DNA of 64,000 nucleotides from Castellaniella sp. GTDB taxonomy: Bacteria > Pseudomonadota > Gammaproteobacteria > Burkholderiales > Burkholderiaceae_B. The notes beneath the pieces were generated by a model. That model was not told the origin of the DNA, did not search any database, and was given only the letters and a program-made list of their open reading frames with translations. Location: positions 62,001 to 126,000 of the forward strand of contig NZ_SCQN01000014.1 in assembly GCF_004321985.1 (NCBI RefSeq), given 5' to 3'. The position numbers and the translations under genes were made by a program. Of this stretch, positions 58,169 to 64,000 are shown piece by piece; position 1 is the first letter of the stretch; each line of letters starts with the position of its first letter.

Positions 58169-58906
58169 ATGCCGGGACAGCGGATACCGGGACAGCCTTT
58201 CTCGGGGTCGTCGATGCGGCTGTCACCCGAATCATCAGCGGCCGGCACCGACTCCAGGTGCTATCGCGCAGTGGTCTTCGACTGGGACGGCACACTGATG
58301 GACTCCACCCATCACATCGTGGGTGCGCTGGTCGCAGCGTGCCGTGACCTGGGGCTGCGCGAGCCGACGGCCCAGGAGGCCGGCTGGGTGATCGGCCTGT
58401 CGCTGCAGGCTGCGCTGTATCGGCTGGTCCCCGATTTGTCCGCCGGCAATGTCGATGCCTTCATCGATCGCTACAAGGCGCATTTCCAGCAATTGCAGCA
58501 CGAAATGGTGCTGTTCGGGGGGCAGGCGGAGCTGCTGCGTGACCTGCATGGCCGGGGGATCGTTTTGGGGGTTGCGACCGGCAAGAGCCGCCGGGGTCTG
58601 GATGCCGCCATTACCCGACTGGACTTGCAGACGGTCTTCGATGCCACACGCTGCGCGGATGATGCCCGCGGCAAGCCCGATCCTGACATGCTGGACCAGC
58701 TTCTGGCCGAGTGGGGACTGGCACCGGACGATGTGCTCATGGTGGGCGATACCTCCCATGACGTCCAGATGGCGCACGCGGCGCGTGTGGACAGCCTGGC
58801 GGTAGCCTACGGAGCACATTCGCTGGCGGAACTGGAATCGGCCCGACCTTCGGCACTGGTGCGCACGGTGCCCGCCATGCAGGGGTGGGTGCGTGCGCAT
58901 GTGTAA
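58169..58906 (+). CDS. HAD-superfamily phosphatase (Gph/YrfG-like)
   Basis: This 245-residue hydrolase has the HAD motifs: the nucleophile Asp pair in FDWDGTLMDS, the Lys in RGKPDPDML and the acidic Asp residues in MVGDTSHDV. A helical cap lies between them, as in phosphoglycolate phosphatases. The substrate is open. It begins one base after the rluC stop, so the genes are co-translated; the ATG at 58214 gives a start closer to the conserved region and is an alternative. Confidence 0.87.
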   Translation: MPGQRIPGQPFSGSSMRLSPESSAAGTDSRCYRAVVFDWDGTLMDSTHHIVGALVAACRDLGLREPTAQEAGWVIGLSLQAALYRLVPDLSAGNVDAFIDRYKAHFQQLQHEMVLFGGQAELLRDLHGRGIVLGVATGKSRRGLDAAITRLDLQTVFDATRCADDARGKPDPDMLDQLLAEWGLAPDDVLMVGDTSHDVQMAHAARVDSLAVAYGAHSLAELESARPSALVRTVPAMQGWVRAHV

Positions 58907-58989
58907 CGACCTTCGTTCTCCCTATAGGAGAGCGATTCGCAACCGGGGAGCCTGACTGATCGCGTTCGAGGCGCGGTCATTCTTTGAGG

Positions 58990-59697
58990 CTAGCCGGCCA
59001 AGTACAGGAACAGTGTCGGCTTCTTGTCGAAATCGGGCATCTGGGCCTTGCGCCATTGCGCGATCGTGTGGGTGGCGATCCATTCGTCGTCGCAGGTCAG
59101 CGAGCAGGCGATGCACAGGCGCGTGGTGTCGCGCAGGGTCTGCAGCAGCGCCTCGAAGAGGGCCGCGTTGCGGTAGGGGGTCTCGATCAGGATCTGCGTC
59201 TGCTGCTGCTTGTGCGAGACCGATTCCCAGGCGCGAAGCTGGGTGTCGCGTTCGTGGGCTTTCACGGGGGCGTAGCCATGGAAGGCGAAGCGCTGCCCCT
59301 GCAGGCCGCTGGCCATGAGGCCCAGCATGATCGATGATGGACCTACCCATGGCACTACGCGGATACCCATCTGGTGGGCCTGTGCGACGACTTGGGCGCC
59401 CGGGTCGGCCACGGCCGGGCAGCCCGCCTCTGATACCAGACCCAGATCCTGGTCTGGTGGCACGGCTTTCAGCCAGTCGCGGATGTCCGTAGCGGGCGTA
59501 TCGGGCCTGAGCGCTTGAATCGAGATTTCCTGCAGCGGAATGGGCGTCGCCACCTGCTTCAGGAAAAGGCGGGCCGTCTTGGCGTTTTCGGCGATGAAGT
59601 AACGCAATACGACGGCGGCTTCGCGCGCTGCGGCCGGGAGCCAGCGTGTGTGGTCTTCCTGGCCCAGTCCTACCGGAATCAGATGCAGTGTGGTCAT
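58990..59697 (-). CDS. RsmI-like tetrapyrrole-methylase-fold SAM-dependent methyltransferase
   Basis: This 235-residue protein has the tetrapyrrole methylase fold used by RsmI: LHLIPVGLG, SEAGCPAVADPGAQ, VPWVGPSSIMLGLMASGL, and FLYLAG at the end. RsmI itself methylates 16S rRNA C1402 and is about 280 residues. This shorter protein is likely a paralogue whose target is unknown. The start is the ATG at 59697 with the conserved MTTLHLIPV; the longer frame to 59745 overlaps the yceF gene. It follows yceF by 10 bp on the same strand. Confidence 0.85.
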   Translation of the reverse strand: MTTLHLIPVGLGQEDHTRWLPAAAREAAVVLRYFIAENAKTARLFLKQVATPIPLQEISIQALRPDTPATDIRDWLKAVPPDQDLGLVSEAGCPAVADPGAQVVAQAHQMGIRVVPWVGPSSIMLGLMASGLQGQRFAFHGYAPVKAHERDTQLRAWESVSHKQQQTQILIETPYRNAALFEALLQTLRDTTRLCIACSLTCDDEWIATHTIAQWRKAQMPDFDKKPTLFLYLAG

Positions 59698-59707
59698 GGC
59701 AGGCGTC

Positions 59708-60295
59708 TCAGGGTTGGGGGCGGGGCTGCAGCGGATCGATGCCACATTGTCGCAACAGCCGACATAGGGCGATGAGCGGCAGTCCGATGAGTGCGGTGGG
59801 GTCGTCGCTGCGCACGGACTCCATCAGCGCCACGCCCATCCGTTCGATCTTCGCGCTGCCCGCCACGTCGTAGGGTTGCTCTGCTTGCAGGTAATGGTGG
59901 ATCTGCGCATCGGTGAGCGGCAGGAACCGGCACTCGGTAGAGACCTCCTCCACCAGCCGGCGCTCGCCATGCGCGACACACAGCACAGTATGAAACAGGA
60001 CCGTCTGGCCGCTGAAGCGCCGTAACTGTGCCCGCGCCGCCTCGAATCCGTGCGGCTTGCCGACGGCAGTGCCCTGAAAGTCCGCAACCTGGTCGGAGCC
60101 AATCACCAGAGCATCCGGATGCCGCGCCAGGACGTGCTCGGCCTTTTGCTGCGCCAGGCGAAGCGCCAGCGCGGTTGGGGATTCGCCCGGAAGGGGGCTC
60201 TCGTCCAGATCCGGGGCAATGGCTTCGAACGGCAGTGCCAGGCGCTGCAACAGTTCGCGTCGGTAGGGTGAGCTGGAAGCCAGGATGAGTCGCAT
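59708..60295 (-). CDS. yceF: Maf-family nucleotide pyrophosphatase, YceF type
   Basis: This 195-residue cytosolic enzyme hydrolyses modified nucleotides and keeps them out of nucleic acids. The N-terminal LILASSSPYRRELL and the catalytic-Asp GSDQVADF mark the YceF subfamily (7-methyl-GTP pyrophosphatase), distinct from GADT-type Maf. It is just before the methyltransferase-like gene and is divergent from yceD; the yceF/yceD/rpmF/plsX/fab neighbourhood is widely conserved. Confidence 0.93.
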   Translation of the reverse strand: MRLILASSSPYRRELLQRLALPFEAIAPDLDESPLPGESPTALALRLAQQKAEHVLARHPDALVIGSDQVADFQGTAVGKPHGFEAARAQLRRFSGQTVLFHTVLCVAHGERRLVEEVSTECRFLPLTDAQIHHYLQAEQPYDVAGSAKIERMGVALMESVRSDDPTALIGLPLIALCRLLRQCGIDPLQPRPQP

Positions 60296-60442
60296 GCTGC
60301 GGGCCGGGTTGGAAGGTCGCGCCAGTGTACTGCGGGGTGGATTCCGCCCTGCGCCGGGTCATACGGCTGAAATTGACCTGTATCGCCGGGATCTAGTATC
60401 ATCTAGAGCTTTCTTGAGTGCCAAAAGTTGCAGCCGTCAATC

Positions 60443-60958
60443 ATGGTCATCGATACGCTTCATTTTGCGCGGTCGGCCCAGGTGATGGATGGGCAGCTGC
60501 CAGCGATTTCCTGCACGCGTTTGTGCCAGGATCTGCCGGCAGTGCAGCCGGGCGTTTTCGAGTGGCGGCTTGCCGGGCGCACCGATGCGGAGCGGTCGGA
60601 TGCGGCGCGCGCCTGGCTGGATGTGCAGGCTCGCGGCTCGGTACGGGTAATCTGTCAGCGGTGCCTTGCGCCATTTGATCTGGAGCTTTGTGTGGACAAC
60701 ACGCTGGCTCTGGTCGATGATACGGCGCAGCTGGAGGCGATGGATGCCCTGGAATCCGAGGGACACGGACCCGAGACGGAGTATCTGGTCGCGGACCCGC
60801 GTCTGGATGTGCAGGCGCTCATCGAAGACGAACTGATTCTGGTGTTGCCGTACGCGCCCGTGCACGACGTGTGCCCGGGGGCCGAGGCCGCACAGGACTT
60901 GGCCGACACCAATCGGCCATCGCCATTTGCGGCGTTGGCGCAGCTCAGGAAGCGCTGA
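60443..60958 (+). CDS. yceD: YceD/DUF177-family protein (23S rRNA accumulation protein)
   Basis: This 171-residue protein has the DUF177 core with the ICQRCLAPFDLEL segment and the acidic, Leu-rich EDELILVLPYAPVHD tail motif. YceD of E. coli affects 23S rRNA accumulation, and plant homologues process 23S introns. The ATG at 60443 is preferred over a TTG five codons upstream. It is followed within about 70 bp by rpmF, the typical order. Confidence 0.88.
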   Translation: MVIDTLHFARSAQVMDGQLPAISCTRLCQDLPAVQPGVFEWRLAGRTDAERSDAARAWLDVQARGSVRVICQRCLAPFDLELCVDNTLALVDDTAQLEAMDALESEGHGPETEYLVADPRLDVQALIEDELILVLPYAPVHDVCPGAEAAQDLADTNRPSPFAALAQLRKR

Positions 60959-61024
60959 GTATTTCATTCAACACGTGGGCACTTGCTTACCTTAAAATGG
61001 GCCGCCCCGATCACAGGAGTCATC

Positions 61025-61207
61025 ATGGCTGTTCAGCAGAACAAAAAGAGCGCGTCCAAGCGTGGCATGCATCGTTCGCACGATTTTCTGGCCGCGCCGG
61101 CCACGGCCATCGAGCCGACGACCGGTGAGCTGCATTTGCGCCATCACATCAGCCCCAACGGCGTGTACCGTGGTCGCAAGGTCCTGAAGACGAAGAACGA
61201 CGACTGA
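61025..61207 (+). CDS. rpmF: 50S ribosomal protein L32
   Basis: This 60-residue basic protein is bL32, part of the large ribosomal subunit. It starts [20 protein letters not shown] and ends in a Lys-rich tail after [11 protein letters not shown]. The zinc-binding cysteines of some L32 proteins are absent, so it is the Cys-free form. The ATG follows AGGAG, and a TAAAAT hexamer at 60993-60998 may be a promoter. It leads the plsX-fabH-fabD genes. Confidence 0.97.
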   Translation: MAVQQNKKSASKRGMHRSHDFLAAPATAIEPTTGELHLRHHISPNGVYRGRKVLKTKNDD

Positions 61208-61228
61208 TCGCTGCGCTCAACCGCATCG

Positions 61229-62287
61229 ATGTCCAATCACAACATCACCGTCGCCGTGGATTGCATGGGCGGTGATCATGGCTTGCCGGTCACCGTGCCG
61301 GCAACGATCGCGTTCGCCCGTAATCATCCTGATACCCGTTGCCTGCTGGTGGGCGATGAGTCCTTGATTCGTCAGGCGCTGCAGCAGAATGCGGCGCCGG
61401 CGGGCCAGTTCGAGATCCTGCATGCTTCCGAAGTCGTCACGATGCACGATTCGGTCGAGGTCGCGCTGCGCCGCAAAAAGGACTCTTCCATGCGGGTGGC
61501 GGCCCAGGCCGTGAAGGATGGTCGCGCCGATGCCGCGTTGTCAGCCGGCAACACGGGCGCCTGGATGGCCATTTCCCGCTATGTGCTCAGGACGCTGGAA
61601 GGCATTGACCGTCCGGCGATCGCTACCGCTTTGCCCAACCAGCGGGGTGGGTCGACCACCGTGCTGGATCTGGGCGCCAACGTAGACTGTTCGGCAGAAC
61701 ACCTGCTGCAGTTCGGCCTGATGGGCGCGGCACTGGTCTCCACCGTCGATGGCAAGGCGCAGCCGGTAGTGGGCCTGCTCAATATCGGCGAAGAGCACAT
61801 CAAGGGCAATGACGTCGTCAAGCAGGCCGCCGAACTGCTGCGGGCCAGTGGGCTGAATTTCCACGGCAACGTCGAGGGCGACGATATCTTCAAGGGCACG
61901 GTCGATGTGGTGGTCTGCGACGGCTTCGTGGGCAACGTGGTCCTGAAGTCCATCGAGGGCCTGGCGCGAATGATCGGCCTGATGATGCGCCAGGAATTTC
62001 ACCGCAACCCGCTGACCATGGCCGCCGGCCTGGTGGCCACCCCGGTCCTTCAGCGCTTCCGCTCGCGCGTGGACAATCGTCGCTACAATGGTGCGGCTTT
62101 GCTGGGGCTGCGCGGCGTGGTGTTCAAAAGCCACGGTTCGGCGGATGCCTATGCTTTTGGCCAGGCGCTGCGGCGCACCCGTGAAGCCGTCGTCAACGAT
62201 CTGCTGGCCGGCATCGGGCAGCGGCTGGACGCGCTGCGTGCGCATGTTCCGGCTGCGGGGCCTGGATCGCCGGACCTGTCCGCCTAG
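61229..62287 (+). CDS. plsX: phosphate acyltransferase PlsX
   Basis: PlsX makes acyl-phosphate from acyl-ACP for phospholipid synthesis. The 352-residue length is typical. The start [12 protein letters not shown], the [10 protein letters not shown] block, LDLGANVDC and [14 protein letters not shown] are all family motifs. It is separated from rpmF by 21 bp and from fabH by 21 bp, consistent with one operon. Confidence 0.97.
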   Translation: MSNHNITVAVDCMGGDHGLPVTVPATIAFARNHPDTRCLLVGDESLIRQALQQNAAPAGQFEILHASEVVTMHDSVEVALRRKKDSSMRVAAQAVKDGRADAALSAGNTGAWMAISRYVLRTLEGIDRPAIATALPNQRGGSTTVLDLGANVDCSAEHLLQFGLMGAALVSTVDGKAQPVVGLLNIGEEHIKGNDVVKQAAELLRASGLNFHGNVEGDDIFKGTVDVVVCDGFVGNVVLKSIEGLARMIGLMMRQEFHRNPLTMAAGLVATPVLQRFRSRVDNRRYNGAALLGLRGVVFKSHGSADAYAFGQALRRTREAVVNDLLAGIGQRLDALRAHVPAAGPGSPDLSA

Positions 62288-62308
62288 TCAATTTTTTCCG
62301 GAAACGAT

Positions 62309-63283
62309 ATGCCATACGCCAGGATCACAGGAACGGGCGGCTTCTTGCCCCAACGCATCGTCAGCAATGATGACCTGGCTGCGGATCTGGCGACGCGTGG
62401 TGTCGAGACGTCGGATGCCTGGATCGTGGAGCGTACCGGCATTCGCCAGCGCCACATCGCCGAACCAGGCACCAAGACCAGTGACCTGGCGACCCGGGCT
62501 GCGCGGGCGGCGCTGGAGAGCGCCGGTGTGACGGCCGAGGCCATCGACCTGATCATCGTCGCGACGTCCACTCCGGATTTCATCTTTCCCAGCACGGCCT
62601 GCCTGGTCCAGGCGAATCTGGGCGTGGGAGGCGCGGCGGCTTTTGACGTACAGGCCGTGTGCAGTGGTTTCGTCTATGCATTGGCCACGGCCGATGCGTT
62701 CATCCGGGCCGGCCGCGCGCACCACGCGCTGGTGATCGGCGCCGAGGTCTTCTCGGGGATCCTGGACTGGAATGATCGCCGTACCTGTGTCCTGTTCGGC
62801 GATGGTGCCGGTGCGGTGGTGCTCAGCGCTTCCGATGAACCCGGCATTCTGGCCGTTCGCCTGAATGCGGACGGCACCCAGCATCACATTCTGTGTGCGG
62901 CCGGCAACGTGGTCGGCGGCCAGGTGACTGGCGATCCGTTTCTGCGCATGGACGGCCAGGCGGTGTTCAAGCTGGCTGTCAATTCCCTGACCCGGTCGGC
63001 GCGGGAAGTCTGCGCCGACGCCGGCATACCGGTCTCGTCCATCGACTGGATGGTGCCGCATCAGGCCAATATCCGCATTCTGAATTTCATCAGCCGCAAG
63101 CTTGCCCTACCCGAGGAAAAGCTGATCGTCACGCTGGATCGCCATGCCAACACTTCGGCTGCCAGCGTGCCGCTGGCGCTGGACGTTGCCTGGCGCGACG
63201 GCCGTATCCGTCCCGGCCAGACGGTGCTGCTGCAGGGTGTGGGGGGCGGCTTCACCTGGGGTTCCATCCTCGTGAAGATCTAG
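62309..63283 (+). CDS. fabH: 3-oxoacyl-ACP synthase III
   Basis: FabH condenses acetyl-CoA with malonyl-ACP to start fatty-acid synthesis. The 324-residue protein has the catalytic Cys in [12 protein letters not shown], the His in VPHQANIRI and the Asn in RHANTSAAS. The C-terminal [12 protein letters not shown] is conserved. It follows plsX by 21 bp and precedes fabD by 10 bp. Confidence 0.97.
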   Translation: MPYARITGTGGFLPQRIVSNDDLAADLATRGVETSDAWIVERTGIRQRHIAEPGTKTSDLATRAARAALESAGVTAEAIDLIIVATSTPDFIFPSTACLVQANLGVGGAAAFDVQAVCSGFVYALATADAFIRAGRAHHALVIGAEVFSGILDWNDRRTCVLFGDGAGAVVLSASDEPGILAVRLNADGTQHHILCAAGNVVGGQVTGDPFLRMDGQAVFKLAVNSLTRSAREVCADAGIPVSSIDWMVPHQANIRILNFISRKLALPEEKLIVTLDRHANTSAASVPLALDVAWRDGRIRPGQTVLLQGVGGGFTWGSILVKI

Positions 63284-63293
63284 GATACACAAG

Positions 63294-64000
63294 ATGAAGA
63301 TTGCATTCGTATTCCCCGGTCAGGGATCCCAGACGGTCGGCATGATGAATGCCTGGTCGGACGACGCGGTGGTGCAGGAGGCGCTGAAGGCTGGCAATGA
63401 CGCGCTGGGCGAAGACATTTGCGGGCTCATCGCCCGCGGGCCGGCCGACATGCTGAATCTGACGACCCATACCCAGCCGGCCATGCTGCTGTGTTCCGTG
63501 GCGATGTACCGCGCCTGGCGAGAAGCGGGTGGTGCCGAGCCTGCCTTGGTGGCCGGCCATAGCCTGGGGGAGTATTCTGCTCTGGTGGCGGCCGGTTCAC
63601 TGGACTTGGCCGACGCGATACGCACGGTCCGCGTGCGTGCTCAGGCCATGCAGTCTGCGGTGCCGGTAGGCGAGGGTGGGATGGCGGCCATCATCGGCCT
63701 GGATGACGAAGCTGTCCGCCAGGCCTGTGCCCAGGCTGAACAAGGACAGGCCGTGGAGGCCGTCAACTTCAATGCTCCGGGGCAGATCGTGATCGCTGGC
63801 CATACCGCGGCAGTGGAGCGGGCCTGCGAGCTTGCCAAGGCGGCGGGCGCGAAACGGGCGCTGGTCCTGCCGGTGTCGGCGCCGTTTCATTCACGGCTGC
63901 TGGAACCGGCAGCCCGCGTGCTGGCCGAGACTTTGGCCAAGATCGCCGTGGCTGCGCCGCACATCCCGCTCATCAATAACGTAGACGTCGCGCAGCCCCG
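63294..64000 (+). CDS. fabD: malonyl-CoA-ACP transacylase, 3' end outside window
   Basis: FabD moves malonyl from CoA to ACP. About 235 residues are visible before the window ends, from IAFVFPGQGSQTVGMM. The nucleophile Ser is in VAGHSLGEYSALVA, and the catalytic His is in VSAPFHSRLL. The rest of the C-terminal part is cut off. It is the last gene seen in the plsX-fabH-fabD order. Confidence 0.95.
   Translation, partial: MKIAFVFPGQGSQTVGMMNAWSDDAVVQEALKAGNDALGEDICGLIARGPADMLNLTTHTQPAMLLCSVAMYRAWREAGGAEPALVAGHSLGEYSALVAAGSLDLADAIRTVRVRAQAMQSAVPVGEGGMAAIIGLDDEAVRQACAQAEQGQAVEAVNFNAPGQIVIAGHTAAVERACELAKAAGAKRALVLPVSAPFHSRLLEPAARVLAETLAKIAVAAPHIPLINNVDVAQP

Overview
The window looks like chromosomal DNA of a high-GC betaproteobacterium, most likely of the family Alcaligenaceae (the Bordetella / Achromobacter / Castellaniella neighbourhood). 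This is inferred from a RisA/RisS-like two-component pair, a Par27-type parvulin, a fused TsaB-RimI protein, an intracellular PHB depolymerase, the block rne / rluC / yceF / yceD-rpmF-plsX-fabH-fabD, and many branched-chain-amino-acid-type (Liv) ABC transporters. No tRNA, rRNA, CRISPR array, insertion sequence, integrase or replication origin was seen. Species cannot be fixed from sequence reading alone.

Layout. 1-14.9 kb is mostly core: the 5' part of eda (minus strand), ispD-ispF, an AhpC-type peroxiredoxin, a sensor kinase and OmpR-type regulator, tsaB-rimI, a family-4 uracil-DNA glycosylase, lplT, then smc-zipA-ligA. 14.9-18.6 kb is a visibly AT-richer catabolic module: an MFS transporter and a dihydrodipicolinate-synthase-family aldolase, divergent from a LacI regulator, with a readable promoter and tandem operator between them. 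18.6-20.7 kb is core again (par27, yciB, msrB). 20.7-25.5 kb is a Liv-type ABC operon in which the second permease is fused to the first ATPase, closed by a strong hairpin. 25.5-28 kb holds a mannitol/fructuronate-type dehydrogenase and a LysR regulator.

28.2-43.1 kb is the main accessory region. It carries two paralogous class III CoA-transferases, a crotonase-family protein, an aldehyde dehydrogenase, two paralogous periplasmic binding proteins, a decayed 3-hydroxyisobutyrate dehydrogenase gene, an MFS protein, a GntR regulator with a 26-bp palindrome before it, malonyl-CoA decarboxylase and a complete five-gene Liv-type ABC operon on the opposite strand. The best reading is uptake of a malonate-like or short acyl carboxylate, CoA activation by transfer, and decarboxylation to acetyl-CoA. 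The substrate itself is inference.

43.2-64 kb is core metabolism: nth with a soluble RnfB-like ferredoxin, phaZ, fdxA, relA, trpB-trpA-accD, a small operon of a FAH-family hydrolase and an extradiol-type (VOC) protein, rne with its terminator, rluC, a HAD phosphatase, an RsmI-like methyltransferase, yceF, and yceD-rpmF-plsX-fabH-fabD (fabD cut by the window end).

The most unusual points are the missing nucleophile position in both CoA-transferases, a Walker-A Lys-to-Arg change in one LivF, the permease-ATPase fusion, the broken mmsB-like gene, and two clean operator regions. I did not find an obviously new defence or mobile system.
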